Under the pieces are notes generated by a model, which worked only from the letters and a program-made list of their open reading frames with translations, was not told the origin of the DNA and made no database searches. Positions 12,871 to 22,876 of a stretch of DNA of 64,000 nt are shown here, in pieces. Source of the DNA: Ctena decussata (Eukaryota > Mollusca > Bivalvia > Lucinida > Lucinidae); the NCBI GenBank assembly GCA_963989385.1, contig OZ022508.1, positions 53,855,087 to 53,919,086 of the forward strand, in the 5' to 3' direction. A program made the position numbers and the translations under genes. The first letter of the stretch is position 1; each line of letters opens with the position of its first letter.

Positions 12871-13510
12871 AGTTTGCTTTTGCTCCGGTATTTCAGTGGT
12901 GTGGTCTGACTTCCCAGGAGTCTCCTGGTGTCGCAATACGTTCTTTCCTGTGAGTCCTCATCTCTGGTTCATCATAGGCCTTATCCGTGATTTGTTTGTT
13001 TCCGTTGATGATTCATTGATGAGTTAGGAAACCTTCATGCGGACCAAACAGCTAACTTAATGTTTCAAACCACTGCAGAAACAAAGGGCGAGGTTTGGGC
13101 CCAGTTAAACTAGTTTGAGCCCTCCCCCCCCCCCTCCCCCCGAAATCTTTTGCTGACCGTTCCAATGCGGTGCTTCTGTGGCGGTTCCTTGATGTTATAT
13201 TGTGCTGTGTCCGCTTGTCTAGGGTCTCTGGCAGTTTGGTCACATGTATTGCTGCCCAATCTGCCCTCTGTTTTGTTTTGTAATTGAAATAATAAAAAGA
13301 AATAAGTAAAAATAGTTGTTGATGCTGTTATTGGGGTAGCTGAATGACCAATTGTTTGGGAAAGAGCTGCTCATTCGGTTTACTGTGCGTGTCTTTCGTA
13401 AACTTGTGTCTGTGTGTATGTGCTTCTTTCCCTACTGGTTTTGAGAGTGGAATGTGAAATTTGATTGTTTAAATTCCTGATCATTGCCTATCACTTTACT
13501 TTAGATTGCA
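12871..13510 (+). repeat. Dispersed repeat X, copy 3 (longest)
   Basis: Shares GGGGTAGCTGAATGACCA, GGGAAAGAGCTG and TTCCTGATCATTGCCTATC with copies 1 and 2, and 'gaccgttccaatgcgg' with copy 2. A C-rich run lies at 13120-13142. The ORF at 12719-13027 overlaps its 5' part and shows no known domain. Confidence 0.5.
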
Positions 13511-13596
13511 AAGTATCACCTGATTTTTAATGGCAAAGGAAAGTAAACACGCCTGTTTTTCAGATCAAAACTCGTGTTTAGAATGTTTACGGTAAA

Positions 13597-13797
13597 CAGG
13601 ACCTGCTACAAAAGAACCGCGTGATGAATGATCTAGCGGTCCCGTGTTCGAGACCCGCTTCGAGCAGGAATCTTTTCAATCGTAAACGGGGCTCCGTTGC
13701 ACACTGCCATTCACAAAAAAACAGCCCATTGTCTTGATATGACTCAAATATTTTAAAAATGATGTAAAATATCAAGTCATCCATCCATCATCCATTT
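13597..13797 (+). mobile_element. SINE family C, plus copy
   Basis: The head has a tRNA-like 3' half with B-box (CGTGTTCGAGACCCG at 13640-13654). The tail 'gatatgactcaaatattttaa...' ending in (CCAT)n at 13779-13797 is shared in inverse form with 34390-34585 and 48534-48660. Box A is truncated, so this copy is 5'-incomplete. Tail-sharing SINEs of this sort are typical of molluscs. Confidence 0.6.
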
Positions 13798-13920
13798 TCA
13801 TTTTTAGTTCTTTAAGTGCCTCGTGTGTGTGCTTCGTAAGTGTGACCGTTTCTAGTTACGTGTAACTCCATTTATATTTTTTCATTACTCTATTGATATT
13901 TGGACTTTTGCAGGAACTGG

Positions 13921-14025
13921 CGAGGCTGCTTACATTCCAGTAATTAAAACTCCTTGTAGAACACGGGGCCGCTAGATCAGTAGGCCAGCGCTTAACCCAC
14001 TCAGCAACCGGGGCTCCTAAAAGAA
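13921..14025 (-). mobile_element. SINE family C, tRNA-like head fragment
   Basis: On the minus strand it reads as a tRNA-Ser/Leu-like head: an A-box-like TGCTGAGTGGGTTAAG, then GATCTAGCGGCCCCGTG, which is also present in the copy at 13624-13645, and a damaged B-box. No body or tail. It is a SINE fragment, not a functional tRNA. Confidence 0.5.
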
Positions 14026-14033
14026 GGAATTAA

Positions 14034-14720
14034 CCTAAACCACAATGCGGAACAGCACATTTTCAAAATCAGACGCACCCAGTTCAACACTGAGACACTT
14101 TACAGCAGCGGGCCGCGTAGCGCAGTCGGTAGGGCACCTGAATCATAAGTCAAAGGTCCTGGGTTCGAAACCCGGTCTGGCCACACACTTTCGTTTTTCC
14201 TTCCGCTGATTCAAGAAGGGCAGTTGTCAGTTACTGGCGAAAGTATGTGCACTTAGTACTGGTTAACCGCTTAGGAGGTCTAAGCCTGTCCAGGAATAGT
14301 GTGGTTAGGTTAACTGACCGTCCCGACATGACCATAGCTGTTTACCGTGGACGTTAAGCACCAAATCAGTCAATCAATCAACTTTACATTAATACATCTA
14401 TTTTATCTTAGTTCTATTATAAAACGCAAAACAAACCAGGAAGTAAAGTGGTCAGATATATGTATGTGACACATCAGAAGTTCTCGCATTGGAACTTGGC
14501 ATTTTAATCACAATGCGGAATAGCACATTGTCGAAATCAGACGCACCCACTTAAATACAGAGGCACTATACAGCATACATAAATTTTACCTAAGTTCTAT
14601 TATAAAACGCAAAACAAACCAGGAAGTAAATTGGTCAGCTATGTGTGGCGACAACACACAGAATCCACATCAGAAGTTCCCCTCTTTGAAATTGGTAGTT
14701 TAATAATCCAGTCTCTGAAT
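14034..14720. repeat. Tandem duplication, one copy interrupted by a SINE
   Basis: The unit 'cacaatgcggaa.agcacat...agacgcaccca...gaaatcag' occurs at 14039-14104 and 14511-14575. It continues as 'ttctattataaaacgcaaaacaaacc' at 14413 and 14597, and 'catcagaagttc' at 14472 and 14668. Unit 1 holds the SINE at 14105-14380; unit 2 does not, so it acts as an empty-site paralogue. Unit length without the SINE is about 190 bp. Confidence 0.7.
14105..14380 (+). mobile_element. SINE family A, tRNA-headed, copy 1
   Basis: Head 14109-14184 has box A (TAGCGCAGTCGGTAGG) and box B (GGTTCGAAACC), so it has internal RNA polymerase III promoter elements. The body matches 31275-31551 almost base for base and ends in a (TCAA)n tail. 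It is flanked by the 8-bp direct repeat ACTTTACA at 14097-14104 and 14381-14388, a good target-site duplication. The anticodon arm does not fold properly, so this is not a tRNA gene. Confidence 0.85.
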
Positions 14721-15690
14721 GGCCCTTGCACAGTACATCTACTGAATAACCCTCGCAAGGTGAATCTATCGAATGGCCTTCGCACAGCGTGTTAGGCAAC
14801 TTTCAATTACACTGTTGGCATTATTATTGGTTAAACTGCTGTAATAACATCTTATTTCCGTATGCTTTTAAAGACCTGCTGGGTTTTACTGCGAGTCATT
14901 CTTCTCGTAAATGGTTAATTGCAAACTAGCATGAGAAACGTAAACATAAAATTAAACGAAAATGGTTTAAATAATTCTAGTAGATGCTGCAAATATGGGG
15001 AAAATAATTAACGACTGTAACGTGTACTGAAAGGGCATGTAAACTAACTGCCTAATGACAAAAAAAATGAGACCTACTTCGGTGTGAGAGAACCTTTAAA
15101 GCTAGGTATACAAGCACATACAATGCTATAGTTCTTCTTTAAGTCTCAGCGCAGTATTTTGTATTTGCTCTAGATGTGGACACTCACTAAATAGTGTTAA
15201 TGTTGAAATTGCAAACCAACAAGCACTTACTTAAACATGTCATTTATGACCTGAATTCGCTATTTTTCTGATCGGTCAAGGTATATAAGAACACTTTCAT
15301 GGACATCACATTTTTATCTTTACTGTATTAAGATCAACTGTAGAAGAAAAGAAATTGCTCCTCTAGAGCGTATCTAGCATTTTATGAAGGATTATAATGC
15401 CCAAGAAATCAAAAATAACAAGACACAAAATTACTGTTGGTTCATTTAAAAATGGCGTTCTCTTAAAGTAGTAAAAACCATACCATACCCATTAACTTTA
15501 AATGTTACACCATATGTTGTTATTGTTTTAGGAAAAAAGTACGAAAACATTCCCTTAATTACCATAATTCAAATTTTTTATCTGAAGCTCTGATCACCTG
15601 ACAAAATAGAAAGAAAGGTCTGAAGGTCTATGGGCACACGTCCATGTTTTTCCGCCATTTCCACCAGGAGATCATTTTTTGTGAATTCTT
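14721..15690. other. No gene recognised
   Basis: AT-rich. At 15620-15690 it holds a half related to the outer arm of the 19258-19692 palindrome ('aaggtctatgggcaca', 'catgtttttccgccatttccacc', 'gtgaattcttatttga'). Confidence 0.4.
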
Positions 15691-15692
15691 AT

Positions 15693-15928
15693 TTGAAACG
15701 CGACACGACAAACCATCAAAGTGGCATGTGCGTCCAGCGAAGACTCAGATCAGTCATGGAGTCCGCCTTGTCTGATCAGTCTCCGTTGTCTGCATGCAAG
15801 TAGCTTAGACCCCTAGCTACCTTAAGCGCACAGCGAAGACTCTGGTCAGATTGGGTGAATGCCAAGGCTGATCTTAGTCTTTGCATGGCGCACATGCCAC
15901 TTTGTAGTTTTCTCATGTCTCGGTTTTT
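15693..15928. repeat. GC-rich foldback element (GCCGCGACAC family), degenerate copy
   Basis: Shows the family order: gcgacacgac, AAGTGGCATGTGCG, GACTCAGATCAG, a central 'catgcaagtagctt', then the inverse set ending tcatgtctcgg. One of about 12 copies in the window. Terminal bases are lost. Confidence 0.6.
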
Positions 15929-15964
15929 TATTTTCTAGTTGACATAGCCCTTCATAAGAGATCT

Positions 15965-16055
15965 ACTCTGAACAGAAAGAATTTGTTCCTGTAGGGGCGA
16001 TTTTTCCCTTTGAGAGTTGATCCCAGTTTAATAAAGAAAGACAAAATTAATACAC
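15965..16055. repeat. Foldback-family fragment (AAGAATTTGCTCC type)
   Basis: Contains 'agaaagaatttgttcctg' facing 'ttccctttgagagttgatccc', the same paired blocks as at 55786-55850. Confidence 0.4.
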
Positions 16056-16141
16056 TTTCAAAGGCACCAAATCTATCATATAATCTACATTAAACATAAT
16101 GTGTTAGCTGTCCGTGAATGCTATATAACAAATGTGATATG

Positions 16142-16376
16142 AGCCGCGACACGACAAAACCAACAATGTGGTTGTGCGCCCAGCGCAGACTCAGATCAGC
16201 CTGGGCATCCGCCCAGTCTGATCAGAGTCTTCGCTGTCCGCATGGAGGTAGCTTAGTCCCTTAGCTACCCTTTAAGCGATTAGCAAATAGTCTGACCAGA
16301 CCGGGTAGATGTACAGGCTGATCTGAGTATGCACTGGGCGCACAACCACATTGTTGGTGTTCTCGTGTCGCGGCTC
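16142..16376. repeat. GC-rich foldback element (GCCGCGACAC family), intact copy
   Basis: Begins TGAGCCGCGACACGAC and ends GTGTCGCGGCTCA; the two halves pair over most of about 110 nt around a central loop (ggaggtagctt...). TA lies next to both ends, consistent with a TA target site, but other copies do not all show this. No ORF. It behaves like a small non-autonomous DNA transposon. Confidence 0.75.
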
Positions 16377-16710
16377 ATATAAGAAATTAAGCATTCACGT
16401 AGAACCATTATGATTAAAGTATCCTAGAAACTGCATTGTATAGTCTTGTACTTAAGTTTATATAGCTTAGAAAATTGTTTACTTAAGTAGGTGAAACCAG
16501 ACGCCGTTAATCCTATTTTTTTGCAGGCAAAAAAACTGTTGAATGTTTGATTACGCTTCTGCACCTGCCAATATGAACCTTTGTTCATGTATTTTTCTCA
16601 GGCGCTGCAAACATAATACAGCAGCAAACAACATGCATTGGCACCTTCTATAACTATAATAACCTCAATATCTAGCCTACTCTAGTCTATCCCATAACCT
16701 TGCATGACCC

Positions 16711-16905
16711 ATGGGACACACAGTCTCTTTCGACATTGTTGTGGTTTTATCAGCTGCTATAGTTGTGCTGGCAAAGTCAACCGGTGTACACTGTGATAAG
16801 GCGGCGACCGAATATGCAACAAGGGACAATACGTTTTTTTTTTTCAACAAAGCTACACCCAAGGAGCATAAGCATTTCAATAAACTTATTTTACACAGAA
16901 CTTAG
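16711..16905 (+). CDS. Doubtful 64-codon ORF with signal-peptide-like start
   Basis: The ATG sits in a good context (cccATGg). Residues 1-27 have a hydrophobic core (VVVLSAAIVVLA), followed by CDKAATEYATRDN, which looks like a signal peptide and a start of a secreted protein. From there the frame runs through a T-run into unremarkable residues, and no clear donor follows. Not recognised. It may be a chance ORF or an isolated first exon. Confidence 0.15.
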   Translation: MGHTVSFDIVVVLSAAIVVLAKSTGVHCDKAATEYATRDNTFFFFNKATPKEHKHFNKLILHRT

Positions 16906-18025
16906 TGCATTCAGATATTAACAAGACACCCATTTAGGCAGTTCTTCTCATGTAATAGTAAAGACAAAAACAATGGCTGAAAAGCCAAATGAACAATAAA
17001 ATAAATATCTCTACAGAACTAAGTTTCTTCAAAATCTAGATACTGCTTGTCTAACCGAGCATAAATTTTTCAGTAACACCATTGGCAGTGACTCAAACAC
17101 GAAACGTAAAATTTTAAATCATGCATAATGTAAACAACTGAAATTAGACAAAATTATATTACTTGCCAGTATCATAATAAGTATGCAGCATTGGATCGAC
17201 GTGTCATTACACACGAAAAGACAAAAATTATATTGCAAACTAATCTTGCATTCGTCTGAATGGCCAAACAGTGTCTTCAATGCCCTTGCATTTTCGCTCA
17301 TCATAATTTTGCATGACAAAGAACACTCGCATAGTTTAGAATTCAATTCATACCGTGGTTCATTAAAGAAAGAAAAACGTCACTCAGTACAGTACTTCGC
17401 TTTTGATGATATTCTCCGACTAGCCGTTTGACATAGAATTTTATGGTACTAAAACTGTAATTTCTATGTATGAAGTCATTTAATAGAAAGTACCGATAGC
17501 AAAGAATCTGATATAAAAATTAAAATGTATATAATTTGCACGATCCCAAGAAATTTGCATAGAATACACGTTAGCTCACAGCTTATCGATTTAAATGAAT
17601 AATTTTGAATGGTGCACGTAATTTTCATGCCAAATGCACATCATCAATAGCTTAATAACAGTCTATGCAATTTTTGATGCATATTAAGACTTGTCGATTT
17701 GACATCAGTGCATTCTTCACAACTGAACCCATTTACGCCATGAGCAATTCAGGAACCAGTTAATGGAAGCAGCATAAGCTGGACCATTTTGCAAACAGCG
17801 GATATACAGATCAGACATCTCAGATTAGAAACTATACTGTCTGCATTAAAGCAAGGTACCGTAAAAAGTGCCTAAAACAGATAATGATAACAAAAAAACA
17901 GAGAAATAAATAAATAAAGAATCGACTAAAGCGCCCAGAAACGAATACAATTTGGCTTGCATAGGACTCATATGGACCCGTTGCTCGTTTCGATGCTTTA
18001 ACTTTTGTGTTGCTGTACCGAATAA

Positions 18026-18027
<2 letters not shown>

Positions 18028-18065
<38 letters not shown>

Positions 18066-18066
18066 T
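18028..18066. repeat. (ATA)n microsatellite
   Basis: About 12 ATA repeats followed by an A-run. The minus-strand poly-isoleucine ORF here is an artefact. Confidence 0.9.
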
Positions 18067-18164
18067 AAAAAAAAAACAAGCTCACTACTTTTCTGACAAG
18101 TATAATATAGACATATTTTCACTCTAATTTGTACACCAGCAAAAAGTTAGACTAGTTTCACAGT

Positions 18165-18275
18165 GGCGCCCATGTGGCACATAACAATGGATAAACATCG
18201 TATAAACACCAATACGACGTCATGACGTTCGTACGTTGTTGCTTCAACGTTGCCTTGGTGTTGATTTAAGTTGTT
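18165..18275. repeat. Small palindromic repeat with ACGTCATGACGT core
   Basis: Starts gcccatgtggcacataac and has 'tacgacgtcatgacgttcgta' and 'gttgcttcaacgttg' inside. Resembles the GTTGATTCAACGT / CGACGTCA palindromes elsewhere in the window. Confidence 0.4.
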
Positions 18276-18416
18276 TCAGCACTCGTATTATTGATGCTCA
18301 CACTGTAAAAATTCAAAACATTTGGACACCTAAATCCTAATTGTCCTACACTAGAGAATTTGGTTGTACAATGAATTATTGCGTCCGAAAAAAAAGCAGT
18401 AGAATGACAACAATGA

Positions 18417-18480
18417 AGACCCAGATCAAACTGCTCCTCTAGGAGCAGTTTGATCTGAGTCTGCACTGTTCGCTCAGATC
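18417..18480. repeat. Near-perfect hairpin (GATCAAACTGCTCC family)
   Basis: CAGATCAAACTGCTCCT (18422-18438) faces AGGAGCAGTTTGATCTG (18441-18457) with only 2 nt between. Family members lie at 23747-23840, 31960-32005, 33105-33200 and 36905-36965. It sits about 130 bp beyond the splice donor of the exon at 18607. Confidence 0.6.
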
Positions 18481-18537
18481 TATCTACCCTAATACATAGA
18501 ATTTTACGGTGTTTTTTTTTCAGCGCTGTATGTCTAA

Positions 18538-18592
18538 TGGGGTGAGGAGGCGGCGGGGTTGGGTGGGGTGTTGAGGAGTGGAGGGGTAAGTA
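18538..18592 (+). other. G-rich tract
   Basis: About 55 bp of almost only G with some A/T (ggggtgagg, ggcggggttgggtggggtg, gtggagggg). It has several GGG/GGGG runs close together, so G-quadruplex folding is possible. On the minus strand it is a C-rich stretch 15 bp into the intron after exon 2. Confidence 0.6.
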
Positions 18593-18606
18593 TTTTGTCC
18601 ACTTAC

Positions 18607-18734
18607 TTCTGGATTCCTTTTCCCTTTTTAGGATCTATAGCTTTGTCTCTCTGGATCTCGGCTTCAAGTTCGTGTTCAAGTTTTTCCACTGAACTGTAGG
18701 CTTTAGCAAATGCTAGAGACCCAGCTGCTAACAT
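18607..18734 (-). CDS. Exon 2 of an unidentified spliced gene
   Basis: Minus-strand exon of 128 nt. The acceptor 'ggtctatttcag' ends at 18735 and a consensus donor GTAAGT occupies 18606-18601. The frame is open from a Met codon (LAAGSLAFAKAYSSVEKLEH, then ELEAEIQRDKAIDP) to a Lys/Gly-rich end (KKGKGIQ), 42 codons plus 2 nt. The composition is clearly protein-like: an Ala-rich helix followed by an amphipathic, heptad-like Glu/Leu segment, possibly coiled coil. It joins in phase 0 to the exon at 23124-23162. No next exon (needing one leading base) was found down to base 1. I do not recognise the family; a short helical adaptor or cytoskeletal protein would fit but is a guess. Confidence 0.65.
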
Positions 18735-19011
18735 CTGAAATAGACCAAGAGATGCCAATATGTTAACAAATTAGCGTTGATTTTCTCTACCGTCCGCACT
18801 TTCTCGGTCTACCACAGGCATAAAGAAATTAGGCATAGTAAGAAAATGTGAAATTATTATTATGGATAAGGTCCTCGGAACTCCTTGATTGTCCATTTCG
18901 ACAAACATTAAGAAACGCCTCTGAAATTCTTGGTTGTCCACTACTTTAAGAAACGCCTGTTAACTAACTCACTAGACAGACATGGGATCCTTAGCTTAAA
19001 ATAATTGTGCC

Positions 19012-19198
19012 GCGACTCGACAAAACCACGCCCAGCGAGGACTCAGATTAGCCTGGGCATCCGCTTAAAGTGAAGCTAAGGGTCTAGGCTACCTCCATGC
19101 CGACAACAAAACCTCTGATCAGACTTGGCGGATGCCCAAGCTGATTTGAGTCTACGCATGGCGCACGTGCCACTTTGTTGGTTTTGTCATGTCGCGGC
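19012..19198. repeat. GC-rich foldback element (GCCGCGACAC family), shortened
   Basis: Starts GCCGCGACTCGAC and ends GTCGCGGCTCA; the left arm lacks the AAGTGGCATGTGC part. The loop is in the opposite orientation to the copy at 16142 ('aagctaagggtctaggctacctcc'). Confidence 0.65.
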
Positions 19199-19257
19199 TC
19201 ATTATCAAGCTGAAGCCTCTTGTGCCTCAAGTGCCTCGCCTCCATTTTGCTCTGTTC

Positions 19258-19692
19258 TGACTGAAACACTGTTAAAGACACTTAGGCTTTAAGGTGTATG
19301 GGCACAGGTGTATGTTTTTTTGTTGTTTTTTTTGTTTTGTTTTTTTTTCACCATTTTACGAAGGAAAACTACTTTCATGAATTCCTGTTTGATTCCATGG
19401 AATCAAACAGGAATTCATGAAAGTAGTTTCCCTTCGTAAAATGGTGAAATCAAACAGGAATTCATGGAATCCATGGAATCAAACAGGAATTCATGAAAGT
19501 AGATTCCATGAATTCCTGTTTGATTTCACCATTTTACGAATGGAAACTACTTTCATGAATTCCTGTTTGATTCCATGGAATCAAACAGGAATTCATGAAA
19601 GTAGTTTTCCTTCGTAAAATGGTGAAAAAAAAAAAACATACACCTGTGCTCATACACCTTAAAGCCTAAGTGTCTTTAACAGTGTTTCAGTT
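19258..19692. repeat. Nested palindrome: large inverted repeat containing two perfect ~60-bp palindromes
   Basis: The outer arms 19259-19314 and 19634-19690 are near-perfect inverses (ACTGAAACACTGTTAAAGAC / its complement; gtgtatgggcacaggtgtatg). Inside are two copies of a perfect palindrome on CTTTCATGAATTCCTG...TTCCATGGAA..., centred at 19397/19398 and 19575/19576. Each is enclosed by 'caccattttacgaa' and its inverse, and a further inverted copy lies between them. The left arm has about 22 nt more T-run. Reads like repeated insertion or template switching of one hairpin element inside itself. The ORF at 19417-19617 is a by-product. Confidence 0.85.
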
Positions 19693-19705
19693 TGAAAAGG
19701 GGGGT

Positions 19706-19790
19706 TACTCTTAAAGGAAAAGGTTTGCTCCTAGATTACTAAATTCTTTCCCGAAAGAGTTGACCCACACTGCAAATGGAGGCAAAATTG
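19706..19790. repeat. Foldback-family fragment (AAGGAAAGGATTTGCTCC type)
   Basis: 'actcttaaaggaaaaggtttgctcct' faces 'attctttcccgaaagagttgaccc'. Directly abuts the nested palindrome. Confidence 0.5.
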
Positions 19791-19799
19791 TAAACGGCA

Positions 19800-21240
19800 G
19801 ATAGTGTACCCTTTAACTTTAAGCAGTAGACGACAAAAGCTGAAATCGATGATAATTTGTTAAAGCGCTTATCAGCACCTGTACCAACATGTCTGCAATT
19901 TCAGACATCGATTTGATAGCTATTTAACACATAGCCAATTTTTCGTCTAAGCATGTAGTTTTGGCTTATGTTCTTGGCATCTCATCGAACTCAGTCATAA
20001 TTTTCAAGAACATCATGGATACAAAAATCATAAAAATAATAAACACTGCAGTTTTCATTTAAAACACTGTCAATGCCAACTGTAGGTTATCTTTACTTGC
20101 TTCTTTTCTTTAAATCGATTGTATGTAATGAAACAACGTATGCTCGTTACACTGCCTGACTGTGGGAGAAAGTGGCCCAGATAGGTAGCATTAGAATCAG
20201 CATCTATGATGGGGATGAGGGCGATGAAAGATAATGCTTGTTTTTCAGATTACTCAGTCCCATGTGCTTGCCGAGTATGTAACTTAAATACTTTGAACAC
20301 GAGCCTAGGATTCCCTTGTCGACATCTCAGTGCTAATATTCTCATAGATGATATTTGATATAATAGAATTTCAATTGAATTGAATTTCATAGTTTTTGTT
20401 TAAGGCATTGCTATATTCTTCAAGCTAGTTGTATATCCATTGTTCTGTCCTGATAATTTACGTCTTGCATGCATTTTAAATGACTGGTAGCCAGTCAGAA
20501 CCTCCAGTGCCATTAAATGCTCGGAACTGTCTGTGAATTTCATATTAGGTACGCAATTTACATGACAGTAAGCAAGCGGATTTGTTAAAATAACTATGCA
20601 ACATGACTGGGCTGTACATTGTATTTAGTAATATTTAAGTCTAGGCTTGAGAAAGCAGGTCAAGATGGAAAATCTCAGACATCCCTAGAAAGGAATATCT
20701 TGTCCGATAAGTCAGAAAATATAGTTTCTGAAAAAGTCAAAGCTATCCAAGAAAAGCAAGATTACACAGGCAGTCGAAGACACTATGGGTAGTAAGAAAC
20801 ATGCCACAGTACATTGCAATCAAAGACAAATTGCAACAAGATAACCGCATCCTTTAGAGTAGTCCTCAAAGTGTTCAACAGCAAAACTGAGCAAGATGGT
20901 TTCCGGCTTATAGATTCTTACTCTGTAGATGACACTGGGATTAGACATTGTATTGTATTGACCTTGACTGCTCTGACAACCTTGACGTACCTTAAGCTTG
21001 CATTTCGGTGACGTGTAACTAGCTTACAATAAATAAGTCACGGCGATAAAAGCTACAACTGAGGTACAACTGTCGTGCTTGGCATTCTGAAGATTGAAGT
21101 ACATCTTGTTTCTATGCAGGTATAAAACACAATTTCCTCTGCATATATTACATTTCTGTCTCTACCAAGTCAATACATAATGAATCACAGCCATTTACCA
21201 ATGACCAAACTGTAGTAATTATCGTGCATCTGCTGCAAAA
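19800..21240. other. Intronic DNA, no further repeat recognised
   Basis: Lies within the 4.4-kb intron of the minus-strand gene. Apart from the open stretch at 20636-20788, nothing recognisable. Confidence 0.35.
20636..20788 (+). CDS. Possible coding stretch, 50 codons, unidentified
   Basis: An open frame after a pyrimidine/AG context (tatttaagtctag) reads RLEKAGQDGKSQTSLERN and continues hydrophilic (SDKSENIVSEKVKAIQEKQ) to a stop at 20788. Rich in Lys, Glu, Gln and Ser and free of stops, it looks more protein-like than its surroundings, but no start codon, donor or family signature is visible. It could be a terminal exon on the plus strand or a transposon ORF relic inside the intron of the minus-strand gene. 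Confidence 0.2.
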
Positions 21241-21246
21241 TTCACC

Positions 21247-21325
21247 TGATAATAGGGGATTTATAACATGATGTGACATCATGTCAATGTAGACCTGCGC
21301 ATGCGCCAATGTTATCAGGCAATGC
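21247..21325. repeat. Short palindromic element, CCTGATAA ends
   Basis: CCTGATAATAGGGG faces CAATGTTATCAGG around 'acatgatgtgacatcatgtc'. CCTGATAACA recurs at 21373 and TTTATCAGG at 21559, so these may be parts of one family. Confidence 0.35.
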
Positions 21326-21548
21326 CTTTAGAAGCGATCTCTGAAGACGATTGGCTATATACCGACATTTGCCCTGATAACAACGTTCAATTGGTTAAAT
21401 GACGTCACCGACTTACGTCAAAACGCAGACGCGATGTCAGCAAGAACGAAAAAATCTGCGTTTGCTTTTCATTTGTTTTACTCTCTTTACACCTTAAAAT
21501 CTTCTTATGATGCAAGATAAATAGAAACCCATGTATTATTGAGTGTCT

Positions 21549-21654
21549 TTTGATATTAAGTTTATCAGGCTCGACCAGAAACACGTCGGACTGGCTCGGC
21601 AAGCCTCGCCATTCCTACGCTGTTTCTGGTCTCGCCTGATAAACTTGATATCAG
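21549..21654. repeat. Foldback element, about 105 bp
   Basis: TTGATATTAAGTTTATCAGGC...CCAGAAAC (21549-21583) faces GTTTCTGG...GCCTGATAAACTTGATATCA. Arms of about 34 bp with few mismatches and a loop of about 35 bp. Confidence 0.65.
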
Positions 21655-21710
21655 AAGGCACTATTATGGTATTCTCTATAAACTTTGCAGCAGTACTTCA
21701 CGATTAAACA

Positions 21711-21809
21711 TCCCAGCGGGCACATAACGTCATAATGACTTCGCCCTGACGTCGATGCGACATGATGACGTCGCATCGACGCCATCCCGACGTCATGTGC
21801 CTGCTGGGA
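21711..21809. repeat. 99-bp palindrome rich in TGACGTCG
   Basis: TCCCAGCGGGCACATAACGTC at the left faces GACGTCATGTGCCTGCTGGGA at the right. The inside repeats CGACGTC/GATGCGAC in facing orientation. It shares ends with 45960-46067. Looks like a MITE; it contains several CRE-like TGACGTCA/G words simply because of its sequence. Confidence 0.7.
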
Positions 21810-22770
21810 TTGCACGAACTTATACCACTGGGAGAGCAATGGGGACATAAAGTGAAAGTTTAATAAACCACGTCTTCAGCCCTACCTTTTCGTTAAGTTT
21901 TAAATAATCTTTTATGATGTGATGCATTCAATTTTAAAACTTAGGCGACAGAGAAACTCAGCTATCGTGACATGGGAACAGGCCAGTTTTCAACCCAAAC
22001 ATTTCTGCTAAATTTAATAGAAGACTGAACGACGCCAAGCTGAGAATACATTTACCGGTCTGATACTAATTAGATTGTGTGTGGAACAAGCAGTGAAGCT
22101 TAATTTGACACGATCATGGCCAAGTAAAATGGAAGAGCGTAATTTGTTGTCTGGTCGAAAGTTTTCAGTTATGCTGACCGCTCGTTCTAAAACTATTAAT
22201 TAGTCTGACGTTTTCTTTCAATGCATGTGTTGAGAAGCGATTATAAACTATCACATACAAGCAATGCATTTTTATTCTTAAATTTGATAAAAATGCTTTG
22301 GAAATAATTGATTAAGAATAAACGGAAGTCAAAAAGCTGCAATGGTTAATCCGTATTGGGTGATTTACAGAGTTCCGGAACATGTTAGAACACCCATAAC
22401 AAATAAGAATGATATGCCAGTTCGCTGTTGACCAGATAATATAACTCTTGAAATAATATACATTATTACATGTATTACTGTATAAAGTAACAAACATCTT
22501 GGCTACGCAATCCAATATGGCTCGTGATTCCTTTCTCCAATATAAACCCGCTCGAGCAAAGCCATAGTGACCCGCTCGTGCATTAGTTCTTTCATTCAAA
22601 ATCAGTGCGTCAGCCATGTGTGCGTGCGTACTTTGTAACGCATCATAACTTCAGAAACAATCGAGCTGACCTATCGTCCTAGTAAAGAGCCTTCTTGTTT
22701 CAATAAGTATAATAATTTAGCGGAAGCAGCTACAGAATGCATGTGCATGTTATAAAAAGGTTAAGACATG
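21810..22770. other. Intronic DNA, nothing recognised
   Basis: Within the 4.4-kb intron. The short minus-strand ORF at 22312-22617 has no recognisable feature. Confidence 0.35.
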
Positions 22771-22876
22771 TCTAGCGTCGCATTGCCGGGCATATCGCCC
22801 CGGCACCTCGGGTCTCAAGTCTCTCAGGCCAATATGGAGCTATCCGGGTCGATATGCCTGGCACCGCGACACCAGA
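22771..22876. repeat. GC-rich foldback element, about 105 bp
   Basis: 'gcgtcgcattgccgggcatatcg' with 'ccccgg' faces 'ccgggtcgatatgcctggcaccgcgac'. Arms about 30 bp, imperfect. Not the GCCGCGACAC family. Confidence 0.6.

Larger units (their letters stand above)
16385..18410. other. Mostly featureless AT-rich DNA
   Basis: Holds the weak ORF candidate at 16711-16905, a small hairpin-type repeat at 18165-18275 and an (ATA)n run. Nothing else recognised on either strand. Confidence 0.35.

Noticed and set aside
14109..14184. tRNA gene (good A- and B-boxes)
   Set aside because: The anticodon arm does not form a proper 5-bp stem with 7-nt loop, and the sequence continues into a repeated SINE body shared with 31275-31551, with a target-site duplication.
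17832..18122. 96-codon ORF with poly-isoleucine
   Set aside because: Translation of an (ATA)n microsatellite.
19417..19617. 66-codon ORF with repeated NRNSWNPWNQTGIHES-type text
   Set aside because: By-product of the nested palindromes.
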